The position numbers were made by a program, and so were the translations under genes. From Chlorops oryzae (lineage: Eukaryota > Arthropoda > Insecta > Diptera > Chloropidae), in contig CM035806.1 in assembly GCA_020466095.1 (NCBI GenBank), forward strand, positions 126,405,393-126,469,392: DNA of 64,000 nt, given 5' to 3'. The first letter of the stretch is position 1, and each line of letters opens with the position of its first letter. Below the pieces are notes generated by a model. It made no database searches. It was not told the DNA's origin and worked only from the letters and a program-made list of their open reading frames with translations. Of the stretch, positions 24,646 through 36,615 are shown piece after piece.

Positions 24646-26310
24646 TAACTCTCATAACTCGAACCCAAAGTTCAACTCGAACTGAATCGGGCAGCAATTA
24701 AATGCAAAGAGGGATATTTTTTTTTTTAGATCGAAGTCTCCACAAACCGAATAAATTCTTTGCGTAGTGATAACTCAAATCAATGAAGTTCCACTGTACT
24801 TAGATCGAAGTAAGGTGATTAAAAACGAAGCTATGTATGTAAGTTGTAAGCCATTTATCTGAAATTTTAAATAATCGAATTTAATCGATTTTAGAACGTT
24901 CCGATTGCGAGTACTGAAAGTACTCGATAAGGAATAAAAGCTGAAAAGAATGAAAACTGTGCTTGAAGAATTCAATGTTCATAGTTCCTGGCGCGTACGG
25001 AGGGATTTTTGGGTATTTCCTACCCCCACTGCGCTAAATTAAATTATTTTTCACATATAACCCTAACAAAGTTGTTAGACATATGTATGTATGTATTTGT
25101 TTTTTTGTATGTTTTTTGTAGTCATCGACTGACTTCAACAATCTATTCTTTAAATATGTGCGCCTGATCAAATTTGCTCTTTTCTGACCACAACTGTTTG
25201 TTAATAAACGTATGCACCTAAAAGCATCAAGAAAGCAAACGAATTAAGATCTGCTGTAACTGCTTTCTTTCTTGAACTTTCACATACCAAATGTCAATTT
25301 AATTTTCTATTTTCTTCAAATTTTTTTCGACTATATTCCCATTGATGACCACTGTGTATAGTGCACAAAAAGTCTATATACTTTATTAGACATTTAATTG
25401 AGCAATTTTAACAGCTCGCAACAATTGAATTAAGTATTGAAGACAGCGCGAAAAGCCTGTTTGACTCTAGTTTGCTTCTTAAAACTAACCTCAAAAATCT
25501 AATAAAAAAATAAAATAAAATAAAAAAGTCTTAATTTTTTTTTTAGGCCAATTGACACACAAATTTTGTGAAAGATTTTTATTTTTATTTTTATGATGCT
25601 TTAAAAAAAAATGGCGGCATATGATTTTCAATTCCATATTCATAGAATTCGTTATTTGAACAAGGTGTGTGAGCGAATGGAGTGAAACCAAAATGAGTAC
25701 AAAAAAAGCCTTCGACGCTCGGTCAGGCCTGATCTGCGTCGGTATGGCTGTTGAACTTTACTTTCTTTTAATGAAATTTTCTGCACAATAATCATATTAA
25801 TATATTAAGGAAAATTCCAAAGAAAAACTCTTCATGAATAAATGATATTGAGTCGACCGACCGACAGACAGACAGACGAAGCCACAAAATAGCCACACAA
25901 TAGCCGTCCCCCTCAATTCCGAGAGCCCGGTTCGCCGCTGGCTTTTCTGATGATAATGCAGTTGATGATGCCGATGCCCATGAGCTGATCATGATGACGA
26001 CGATGAAGCGGCAAATGTGCAAATACAATTTATTAAATATCATCAATATATTGACATTGATTCCCCGATTGTTTGCGGTTGGCGAGCGCGAACATTGACA
26101 TTCAATAAATCATTTTCACGCATTTACACAATTTTTCGTTTAAGCCTCAAGAAATTTGAGATCAAAATTTTTCTTCAACGATCAATCAACGCCAAGCAAT
26201 GTCCATCACCAAGCATCATCATCGTTTTTTTTTATATACATATACATACATATATATGTACATACATATGCAATTTAAAAAAAATTTCTTTAGAGAAAAT
26301 TCACGTTGTA

Positions 26311-26342
<32 letters not shown>

Positions 26343-29019
26343 TTCAGAGCCGGATTTTGTGACACGAGTAGGCCTGATGCTTATGAGGAATTCGGGGCCC
26401 AAAAAAAAAATATAAAAGCACCGGACACCACCGCCAAGCAATCTTTCAATTGATCTATGTATCTACAACCCAATGGAAACGATGTGATCATAGCTGCAGC
26501 TATCTTAAGTAATTATCGATTATACATATATGTATTTTTTGACAGTTGGAATCCATTTCAATTGGTCATGTCTTGCGGCCTTCAATATGTTTATTGAATG
26601 ATACGCTGCTGGCTGAACCATCTCTTTCGAATGAATTATTTCATTGGAGTACTTTTGATGAAAAGCCGAGTTTAATCTAGCATTGAAAATTAAAAGTGTG
26701 AACTCACGATTAGCCGAAAACTATTTAGACTTAAAAGAAAAAGATTAAAAAATTGAGTCAATTTGCTCTTCTCACGTTTTGAGCGCAAATGTTATTTTTT
26801 TTTTTTTTTGTTTTTGTTGGGTTTCTTTGCTCTCAAATGGCTTCTCATTGATGGTGGAATGAATCTCTTGAGAAATTTTGAAAGCTCGATCAATGAAAGT
26901 GAAATGTTAATTTCTTTATGACTTGCGCTTTAATTAGTCAATCTCGGGTTTCGAAGTAAGCGTTTGTAAGTTAGGTTGCCCACAGAAACATACCGTGAAG
27001 AGTGCTGCATTCGTGTGAGAAAGTCGAATGGGAAAAAATGTTTAAAAATAAATAAAACCGAAAAAAGGGCGTCTAATCAAATCGAAAGGAAAACTGAGAC
27101 CAAAAAATAAATATCTTCAAGTTCATCGCATCGTGATTGAAGTACGTCAAACTTAATTTATATGTAGTTGTGAGTAAGAAACAAAAAAACCACGAACGAT
27201 GATGACTACCGTAAGATTAGGACTTTCCCTTTTTACCGTAAATTCAACAAAAAATAATTAATAATGCTAAATAAAATGCATTATAGCATGACGAGGAGAA
27301 AAATTGGCTCGTCAAATAAAATAACAATTTTCTATCACAGATTGTGGAAGATACTCGTCCATTTTGTGGTATTCTAAGGTAACTTAAATTTAAGCAAAAT
27401 ATAGTGCACTCCCTCCTTGCGGACACTCCTCTTAAGCCAACACCTCTTAAACGGATACTTTTTGGGAATGCTCTATTATTCTATCTTCTTGGAAACTATT
27501 TATTCCAATTAAGCGGACACCTCTGTTAAGCGGAGATATTTTTCGTTCCCGCAGTTGTTCGCTAAAGAGGAAGAACACAATATACAGTTCTGACAAGCAT
27601 TGTTTTCTTCTAAGAAAAACGGCGAAAAAGGGAGTTTTTGAAGGTCTTCGAAGACTTAAAAGACACTCCAAAATAATGCCATCATTGAAACGGCCAATCT
27701 ATAAAGATTTAGACCACCTGGGTTAAAAAACAAAAATTCCCCTTCCTCAATTTTCAATAGAAAAACTGCAAGTGTTTCTTGATTTTTGGTTTGTCATACC
27801 ATAAAATTTGAACTCACCGAGTCACACTTGCCAAATTTCCAACCCAAAGGAGAAATCCCCTCGTTGAAGATTTTTAGTCAACTGAAACGGTTGCCACTTT
27901 TGCTCAATCGAACCAAAAATTGAAATTTTTCTACCAAACACTTGACCCGTTGGCACCTTTATTTATTTTTGTCCCTTTTCTTGAAAACGTTTGCGCAAAA
28001 ATATTTGTGTAAGGCGACCATAAGTGGAAGAAAAAGTTTTATTTTTTTTTTTTTTATTTATTTTTTTTTTAATATAATTTTGGTTTCGAGCGGCAGCCCT
28101 GTCCATCTGTGAGTAACTGTCCGGGATTGAAGTTTTCATTAGTTTTCGATATTCATCACGTGTGGCCGAATAGTCTCAGAGCAACGGTACAAAAATTTTT
28201 TCAACTAAAGTTCCGCAGATGATGTCGATTTTGTAATTTTCTTTAATTTTTTTTTCTGCTTATTTTAAATAAAACAATAACGGGAAAAACTATTTCGTTG
28301 TTGTTTAATATAGCTTTCACAAATTGTACATTCAAAGTTGATCATCTACATAGATCACACCGAACGCAACGGGAGGCTAATACTTCCTTTTCGCTTGCAC
28401 AAAAAAAAAAAAAAAATGTAAGACAATCAAACCAAGTCAGCACAATATTAACAGCAAGACAGGAGCTATGCGATAAATTATAATTTCTTTTTTTTTAATT
28501 TAAAAAATTTGTGGTCGATCTACTTGCAACATTGCTCTGGTTGGGCTCTTACAACATGTTGCATGAAGAAGACATCTTGTAAAAGTGTATGTATGTATGT
28601 ATGTAATTTCGTTTTATTGTATGTATGTATTAAGTTGCAAATGTAATTGATACGAGGGTTTTCCTATGCAGTTCCCCCTACCCGTTGCTTAATTTTTTTA
28701 TTTTTTGCTCTTTTTTTTTTTTTTTTTTTTTTTTTTGTTACTCTTTCTGGTTACGTTGCCATTTTTCTCCCATCGTATCGATTTGCATGGTATCGATGTT
28801 TTTGCTGAAACACAACCGCAACGATAATGGTATGGCCTGGCAATTCTGCAAATAATTCTGCTTGCTCACACAACGATGCAGGCATGCGCAGCATCAACGT
28901 TGCCATCAACTTTACTGCAAATATTTAGCTTTTTGGTTTAGACATTCTTTTTGTGGCTGATTCAATATAAAAAAATGTTTTCAATAGTTTTTATTTTTAT
29001 TTTTTATTTTGCATATTTT
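24646..29019. other. Long stretch without recognised gene
   Basis: AT-rich. Holds GACAGACAGACAGACG (about 25860), ATACATATACATACATATA (26235-26270), a (CAG)9 tract (26314-26340, polyglutamine only in an otherwise featureless frame), poly-T at 26790, 28040 and 28710, TATG repeats (28587-28605) and a patch near 27405-27550 with CTTAAGCC/TTAAACGGA/TTAAGCGGACACC motifs reminiscent of decayed pogo/Tigger ends. Confidence 0.4.
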
Positions 29020-30080
29020 TATACCCGACACACTCTGTGTCGAGGGTATATTGCGTTTGTGTCGTTGTGTGGAACACCCAGAACCAGTCGAGATAGACCA
29101 TACAAAATATATATAGAAATGATCAGCGTCTCTAGGAGATTCGATTTAGCCATGTCCGTCTGTCTGTCCGTCTGTCTGTATACAGTTATCTTATCGAAGG
29201 AGTTGAGCTATCTTGACGAAATTTGGCATGCGTGCTTTCGGGTACATGGGTAAGAACAAGTTCGAGAATGGACCCGATCGGACCATTTTTAGGTACCTCC
29301 AGTACTAGGGTCTGTTACGAAAACAACAAAAACTGCTCTACAATCGGAGTTTTCCAAGATATTTTGATGAAATTTTATATTTAATCATATTTAAAGGCCA
29401 GTAATATAATTTCTAAAAATTTTAAAGTGGGCGTGGCAGAAGGGCGTTTTTCGAAAATTGTCCCCTTCACCCGAAATTCAAATGGGACTTGAACGAAAGT
29501 TGGCACTTATGCCTCGTACGTAGCCACAAACACCCTCCCCAAAATTTCTTTTGGGGGGCGGTCCATTATTAAGGGTACCTCCAGTACTAGGGTCTGTCAC
29601 AAAAATCTCAAAAGTGCCCCAATATCGGATTTTTTCGAAATATTTCAATAAAACTTAGGACTAGAGCGTATATGTAAGCCTTCGATTAGAATTCAAAAAA
29701 ATTGAAAAAGTAGGCGTGGCAAAGGGGTAGTTTTCATAAAGAAATTTAACAAAAGTCGGTATATGGGGCCCCTTATGGCCTTAAACAATTCTTGATATTA
29801 AAAATTATTTGAACATATGTGTCTGTGTCGGGTATTCTATTGTCAGGCTCGCCTGACTATAACACCCATGATACAAGAAAACAAGATAGCGCCATTTCAG
29901 CCCGATGATGTCACAAATACAAAATGAGAGCTTCGTTGTTGCTGTTTTGCATGTTAAGCCCAACGTCACAACTATACTTTAGCATGGGAAACAACAACAA
30001 TGCGAATGCTACAAAATAGCGGTACCCGAAATGGCGCTATCTTGCTCTCTTTGTATCATGTATAACACCCTTACTTGTTT
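29020..30080 (+). mobile_element. Family-A INE-1/Helentron-like element, full length
   Basis: The 5' end TATACCCGACACAC..GTGTCGAGGGTATA is a stem-loop. It is followed by GTCGAGATAGACCATACAAA, a GTCCGTCTGTCTGTCC core (29155-29180), GAGTTGAGCTATCTTGACGA, two CCTCCAGTACTAGGGTCTGT blocks and AGTGGGCGTGGC motifs. The 3' end has the hairpin GTCAGGC/TC/GCCTGAC (29842-29857), then TATAACACCC, a 194-bp MITE, and TATAACACCCTTACTTGTTT. Non-coding; the frame at 28951-29253 is incidental. Confidence 0.9.
29867..30060 (-). mobile_element. 194-bp MITE with exact 9-bp duplication, copy 1
   Basis: Ends CATGATACAAG and CTTTGTATCATG are inverted repeats, continuing inward as AAGATAGCGCCATTTC. TATAACACC flanks both sides (29858-29866 and 30061-30069). 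It sits a few bases before the 3' end of the family-A element. Nearly identical to 49792-49985 in opposite orientation. A 9-bp duplication suggests a Mutator-like element; the CATGATA start also recalls P-superfamily ends, which usually give 8 bp. Confidence 0.92.
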
Positions 30081-30163
30081 TATTTACTTTTTTTGACCAT
30101 ACTTGAGCTTTTGAGTTCGAAACATTGATTGAGATTCTGCCAAATAATCGAAATGTTGAACAT

Positions 30164-30674
30164 TAGTGGTATTCAAGCAGGTGGGCATCTTGGGCATTTG
30201 GGCAAATTGGTTTGTATGGAAAATCGTTTCCGCAGCTGGGCAACTATTGCACATCGATTTTGATGTGCAACATTTGCCCGATTTTGTGTGCAAATGAGTG
30301 CTATGGTGACCCTACAGTGTCAAATGAGTATGAAGAAATACAAAAACCATGATTTATAAAGTTCAATAAGTGAAAAACAAGTGAAATTGAATGAATGCCA
30401 TGCATCTATTTAATAATACGACTATCGTTTTTACAAATAAATATTTTTTTTCTAAAAAATTTTTGCATCTTAATTTTTTGATATCAATTATATCTGCGTA
30501 ATATAAATGTGAAAGACCAAACATGTTTGACTGTCCGTATGGATCTTAAAATCCAACAGCTGTTATCGTTGAATTTTTGCACTCGTTCTTCTGCGGGTTG
30601 TTCATGCAAAAGTGCAAAATTTGCTATTGCAAAATTTGCCCACTCTAATTGCCCCATCTGCTTGAATACCACTA
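30164..30674. mobile_element. hAT-like MITE, TAGTGGTATTCAAGCAG family, copy 1
   Basis: The left end TAGTGGTATTCAAGCAGGTG and the right end CTGCTTGAATACCACTA are inverted repeats. TGGGCA/TTTGCCC and GCAAATTT motifs continue in both arms. A second internal hairpin TTGCACATCG/ATTTT/GATGTGCAA lies near 30247-30272. The flanks TTGAACAT and TTGTAACAT are similar but not identical. A related element is at 51137-51476. Confidence 0.75.
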
Positions 30675-32251
30675 TTGTAACATTAAGACGGAATAATTGG
30701 CTTGTCGTTAGCATTAACCCTGAGCAGGTAACAGTAACTAAGAGTGCGATGAAGTCTATAAGGAGCGCAAGTTATTATAAAATGGACTCCTCCTCTGAAA
30801 GATGGCGGATTTGGCACACATTTTCGACAAAGTGCAAGTGTTTTGCTCTTTTTTGGCAGTGGATTTAATTTAAAAATCCCTCGACTCCCATTGCTGATAG
30901 TTAACCGATGACATTACAACTCATCGAAACGGTTTTAAAAAGAAATAGAAATAATTAGCTTTCCGATTCGTTTCATGGACGAGCGTTCAAACGCAATTAA
31001 GGTTCTCGCTTTATTTTAAAAGCTATTTTTTTAATGTTTTTTTTTTTCGTTAGATTCGCAAAAAAAAACAACGAAATTAAAAATTCACTCTTGGAACTCA
31101 ATCTGATTCCCCATGGCTGGAGCAAGAGCAATAACAGTTGAAGAAACAAATCGCAATAATTGTAAGCTTATCCTTGCGCATTGCTTGACTTTTTAACGGC
31201 CTGACATGGCCTGCTTTGCTCACGAATCGTGGTTATTGCACTCGAAGGCTTTGCTCAAGAAGAAGCTTAAGTAAAAAAGGAAAACAAAGTAGAAGTACTT
31301 TTTCGATGGCTTCGCAATTCCTGTATGACTGCTGTTGCTACTGCTGCTGAAGGCATTCAGCTTAATTCACTTCTGCCACTCCAAACTTCTATTTGACGGC
31401 ATGTCGATGGAAAGGAAGGCATCTAGATTTGAATGGATTTGAAGACAAAAAAAAAAAAATTAACTAATTGTTGCTGTGGGTAATTACGATTATTCTTTTT
31501 CTGTAATGCCCAAAATCATGATCAGTAAGCTTTATTTTCTATCTCTTCAAATGCTCCTTCCCAACATGTGCAAAATTCTCAAGTTATAACCTACTAGCCG
31601 CAAATAAGCCAAATAAAATTCGTGGTGAAAACAATCTTGAGCAAAATATAAATGTTCAACAGAAATGTCCATTAGACAAAACCACCCGGAACACGAGTTT
31701 TCACGTTCATATTCGTATTGGTATGTTGCTAACATCGAAGGGATCTCTTGGTATGGAATTTATACTGAACTTTCTCTAAGATATTCTCAACTTTTTTTTT
31801 AACATATAAACATGTAAACAAATGAATCAATTTTCTCTATCTCACTAAATCAGTAATACCCTTTCGGAAATCGGTCGTTCAAGACAAAATCGTGCATGAA
31901 GTCTTCGAAGACATCGTTATTATAACTAAGCCGATTTTGACATTCACATTTCGTTTGGCAATCACGTTCTGTGTTGATTTGTTAATAGCTGTTACATGGA
32001 TTTATAATAATCAATTATATATGTATATACATATAATAAATATTACAATGTCATGTTAAATAAGCGTTTTATTGAAATTTTTAAAAGATTGTGAGAACTT
32101 ATTCATGTTTTCATTACGCAAGACCAGTCATGGATGACTTCCTCCACGCATGGGATGCATGATTTCATGAATGACATGTCCTGCAAAGTGTCGTGCACGA
32201 AGCTCGCAACATTTGTATGGATTTTGCATCGACGCCACCTATCGGAGGAGA
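30675..32251. other. Unrecognised AT-rich sequence
   Basis: No gene or element termini recognised. Confidence 0.4.
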
Positions 32252-32269
32252 CAATCTCTCTCTTTCTCT

Positions 32270-32365
<96 letters not shown>

Positions 32366-32635
32366 TTCTCTCTCTATCTCTCTCTCTCTTTCACTCTCTC
32401 ATTCTCATTCTCTCTCGCTATTCCCTGTCACCCACTCACGCTTTCCCACTATCATTTTTTTCGCTCTGATCTCCTTCACTCTGCTCTCCCTCACTCTGAT
32501 CTCTCCCACTCTACTCTCTCTCGCATCTTTCTTTCTCTCACTCTTCCCTTTGCTCTTCTCTCTTGCTCTTTTCTCTCGTTCACTCTTCTCGCGATCACTC
32601 TTCTCTCTCTCGTTCACTCTTCTCTCTCTCTTTCA

Positions 32636-32730
<95 letters not shown>
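32252..32730 (+). repeat. CT-rich tract
   Basis: (CT)n with TCTCTCTATC octamer-like units (32300-32390), an irregular CT/A stretch, and near-pure (CT)n at about 32640-32730. Confidence 0.95.
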
Positions 32731-32734
<4 letters not shown>

Positions 32735-33063
32735 CTACTCTCTCTATCAATGCTGTCAATGCTCTCTCAATCTACTCTCTCTATCAATGCTGTCAATGCT
32801 CTCTCAATCTACTCTCTCTATCAATGCTGTCAATGCTCTCTCAATCTACTCTCTCTATCAATGCTGTCAATGCTCTCTCAATCTACTCTCTCTATCAATG
32901 CTGTCAATGCTCTCTCAATCTACTCTCTCTATCAATGCTGTCAATGCTCTCTCAATCTACTCTCTCTATCAATGCTGTCAATGCTCTCTCAATCTACTCT
33001 CTCTATCAATGCTGTCAATGCTCTCTCAATCTACTCTCTCTATCAATGCTGTCAATGCTCTCT
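32731..33063 (+). repeat. 37-bp minisatellite, nine copies
   Basis: A 37-bp unit, CAATCTACTCTCTCTATCAA followed by TGCTGTCAATGCTCTCT, starts at 32731, 32768, 32805 and so on, nine times with no visible differences. Since 37 is coprime with 3, all frames read the same 37-residue repeat and appear as long open frames. Confidence 0.97.
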
Positions 33064-33072
33064 CTCTCTATC

Positions 33073-33892
33073 TAATGTAAGTAAAAACCGAAAGTTTGAT
33101 GGTTTAAAAAAAGCTTCGGATATCAAAAACAAAATGCAAACGAAAATTAAATTACAATAAAATTATAAAAGCAATAATTATAAGAGAAAAATAGAGCTTC
33201 AACGCCCCTAATTAGCCAGAATAAATGAATATTTCAAAAATAAAGAACAAAGAATAATTTGCTTGAGACGACCAAGCGCAAAATGATTAATTTTGTTTGT
33301 CTTTCTAAGCATAAAAAGCAATTAAAATAATTGAGTTAAAAGAAAAAAAGAAACAGAAATAAAAACGGCACAGCTAAGTACTTCGCGGAAATTAAAGTTT
33401 TAAGAGAGGAACGAATTTGGTTAATTTAAAGTAGTTTATGATTGTAGAAACAAGAAGAAAAAACCAACAGACAAATTGAGTAAAGTCGTCCGTCCATCTG
33501 TCCGTCAGCGCAAATTGTTGTTGTTCATAGTATATTGGTTGAGTCGAGTTAAAATTACTTATTTGGGTTGGTCAAGTTAACGAGCCTCAGACTCTGAAGT
33601 TCATGCACAGTACACGAATGGGTTTACACTCCAACTGAGTTTTTAATTGACTTAGAAATAAAATGAAAAATTAAAAATTAAAAAAACAAAAATAAATTAG
33701 AAGTAATATCGGAAGTTAGAAGTACATACAGAAATGTTCAGAGCAATTACAAGTCCAATCTTAACGTCCACATATTCAGTGTGACCAGCCGTTTTCGTAA
33801 CAAAAATAATTTTTGTTTTTGAAGGATTTGTTTTGCTTTTAAAAACTAAGCAAAGTTACCTTTGGTGACTTGTCTCTCGTCGAGAGTGTAAG
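33073..33892. other. AT-rich spacer between CT and GA tracts
   Basis: No gene signal. A-rich with GTCCGTCCATCTGTCCGTCAG near 33488-33505, possibly a trace of an INE-1-like core. Confidence 0.4.
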
Positions 33893-33913
33893 AGAGAGAA
33901 AGATAAAGAGGAG

Positions 33914-33945
<32 letters not shown>

Positions 33946-34050
33946 GAGAGAGAGAGAGAGAGAGAGAAAAAGAAAAGAGAGAGTGACAAAGAGAAGTGAG
34001 AAAGCCAAAGAGAGAAGATAGATAGAAGAGAGACAGAAAATTGAGAAGAG

Positions 34051-34090
<40 letters not shown>

Positions 34091-34575
34091 ATAGAAGAGA
34101 GAGAGAAGAGAGAAGAGAGAGAGAGAAGAGATAAGATAGAAGAGAGAGAAGACAGAGAGAGAAGAAAGAAGAGAGAAGAAAGAAGAAAGAAAAAAGAAGA
34201 AAGAAGAGAGAAGAAAGAAGAGAGAAGAAAGAAGAGAGAAGAAAGAAGAGAGAAGAAAGAAGAGAGAAGAAAGAAGAGAGAAGAAGAGAAGAGAAGAGAA
34301 GAAAGAGAAGAAAGAGAAGAGATAGAGGAGAGATAGATAGAGATAGAGAATAGCGCAATATAAAGACATAGAGAGATAGAGAAGTGAGAAAGGTAGAGAA
34401 AGAAGAGAATAACATAGTAGGAGAAGAGAGAAACAAAGAGAGTAAAAAAGTAAGCGAAAGAGGGAGAGTAAGGGGAAGAGAGAGAGAGAGAGAGCGAAAG
34501 AGTGAGCAGGAGAGAGAGAAAGAGAAAGAGTAAGCGAGAGAGGGGAAGAAAGTAGCGTTGGGTAGAGAGGAAACA
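33893..34575 (+). repeat. GA-rich polypurine tract
   Basis: (GA)n blocks (33910-34090), then AGAAAGAAGAGAG units (about 34150-34300) and degraded GAGA to about 34575. Its complement gives a 300-residue Ser/Leu/Phe frame, an artefact. Purines are on this strand, opposite to the CT tracts at 32252-33072. Confidence 0.95.
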
Positions 34576-34806
34576 GTGGTAATGACATGGAAAGTGAGAG
34601 CGAACAGAGAAACAGGAGAGTGATAAAAAGGGAGAAAGGGGGAGAGAAACCTTGTGAGACAGATAAGGATAGCATATTTGACGGAAGTGATAAAGTGGGA
34701 GAAAGGGGGAGAGAAACGTTGTGTGGTGATAAGGATAGCATGTTTGGAGGAATTTTTAGATTTTATTTAAAAACAAAAAAGCAAAATAAAAATTGACTTC
34801 ACATAT

Positions 34807-35013
34807 GGGCAATTCCATGAATACGGTCCCACCCGTGACACTCATTTTACAAGTTTTAGCTCATAATACATAATTGAATAAAAGGACGTGATTCTCAATT
34901 ACCTAAAATTTTCAAAGCGTTTAGCAATCATTAGACACTGAAATTACACAATTTGTGCTCAGAATGGCTGTCAGGGGTGTAACAGGTGGGAACAGTTTCT
35001 CGTGGAATTGTCC
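34807..35013. mobile_element. Small inverted-repeat element
   Basis: The left end GGGCAATTCCATGAATACGG and the right end CGTGGAATTGTCC are inverted repeats. A second matched patch is GTCCCACCCGTGACA with TGTAACAGGTGGGAACAG. CATAT lies on both sides (34802-34806 and 35013-35017) and could be a target duplication. Confidence 0.55.
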
Positions 35014-35017
35014 ATAT

Positions 35018-36615
35018 GGGAATTTCCAAACGGACGCGACACTTAAAGAAGCAATTTTAAGCAGCTCATGCGGACTTTTATACTTTCCAAAGTTTCTATG
35101 CAGTCCCGAATGGCAATCAGCTTGTATATACGGACGCTACAAAAAGTTTACTTTTTCTGGAAATGCCCATATGCATTTTGCTATGAAAAAAGAGGAGAAG
35201 CGATTTCTTTTAAGCTTCAGAGGGATAAAATAATTCAAACAAAAATCTGGCTGCGTTTATTCCTCTTTGTTATGTTTGTCATGTTAGCGGAAATTAATTC
35301 GGTACACATTGGTATACGGAGCAAGAAAACATCGAAGAAGTCGAAACGAATGGCCACCTTATGCGTGCAGAAAATCTTTCGTTCATTGACTTTCGTTTGT
35401 GTTTTGAACATAACACAAAACAAACAAAAAATGCCATAAATTGCGTAATGCAAAAAAATTCTTCGAAACCGTTAAACCCCTTCTCTTCAAATATGGCCAA
35501 GCAGTGGCATTGCAATACCTACTTTTTCCTACTTTTCGAAGGGTTGTAAAAAATTCTCGCATGTTTCCTGCAAGTCCTGCAAGAATTTTATTAAAGTCGA
35601 CTCGAATTTTGTTCACTTGCTTTGAAAGATGAGGCCAATTTTAGGTGCTGATTGATATTATGGCAAATATGACGACGATGGCGATGGCGATGATGCTAAT
35701 GGTGCTGGTGATGATGATGATGATGACGACGACCACTTCAACGTTGGTCATGGTGGCAATTTAATGGCCAACGTCAATGCCATAGCGAACATTAACGATG
35801 ATGTAAGATTCGCCAGTAAGGTTCGGCTCGGTTCAGACGACCAGAAAAGAAAGGCGCGCCGCCGCCGCCACGTCCAACAACACGAGTACGTCTGCTGTGT
35901 GAACATTATTATTAAATTCGTTCTCCTCCACCACCGCACCCGCCAGGTGTACTGTACAAGACCAGCAGCATTTAGAATGACCAAAGTTATATCTGTGAGG
36001 CAAAATAGTTAGAAAAAAATTCTGTTTTTTGTTTTATTTTCAATTTTTTTTTTTTCCTTTTAAAGCCAATGGGCAATAAATTGGCATTATGACCAAAATC
36101 GAATTTTGGTTTTTTGTGATCTTTAGCATTTGATGAGAAATTAGGATGAATATCTTATGAAAACGACGGCAATTTCCGACGACTTGTCTTGAGGCCTTGA
36201 CGTTTTACTGAAATCCTACATTTTGTAGCGTTCATCGTTACAAACGTGTACCGATTAGGCACGAAACCAGGATGGTGGTGTCAAGCGGTTCAAACCGCCC
36301 TATTTCCCTAGAAATAAAAATTTTGCGATTTTTTAAGTGATGCCCATTAGCTCGGGGTTTTTGTTTTTAATTCCGGGTACGGAATTACAGGCGTTAAATA
36401 CCGGGTACAACATTCAAATGATGATCAATATCGGGTTAAGCAATTCAGCAATTCAATCTTTACGAACGATAACACTCAAAGTAATCGATTCGTTTCTCCT
36501 CGCTCTTCATACTCTTCATAGCAAATGTAATTAGTGGCGTTGCCAATAGGCAAAGAAACGCAAAAACGAATCATCCAAACAAAATACTACCTATATGAAT
36601 AAATAAATGAAAAAC
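35018..36615. other. Unrecognised sequence
   Basis: GATGATGATGATGACGACGA and GGCGATGGCGATG runs near 35670-35735. Frames of 60-120 residues lack recognisable domains. Confidence 0.4.

Noticed and set aside
26314..26340. Polyglutamine-coding exon
   Set aside because: The (CAG)9 tract lies in a frame with otherwise random AT-rich composition and no domain; it is a simple microsatellite.
27405..27590. pogo/Tigger-like ends (TTAAGCGGACACC motifs)
   Set aside because: Only scattered motif resemblance; I could not pair two ends or find TA duplications.
28951..29253. Frame sharing FYTRHTLCRGYIAFV with the reverse frame at 37263-37517
   Set aside because: Both are readings through the 5' end of family-A elements.
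32731..33063. CRISPR-like array
   Set aside because: The repeats are tandem without unique spacers and the genome is eukaryotic.
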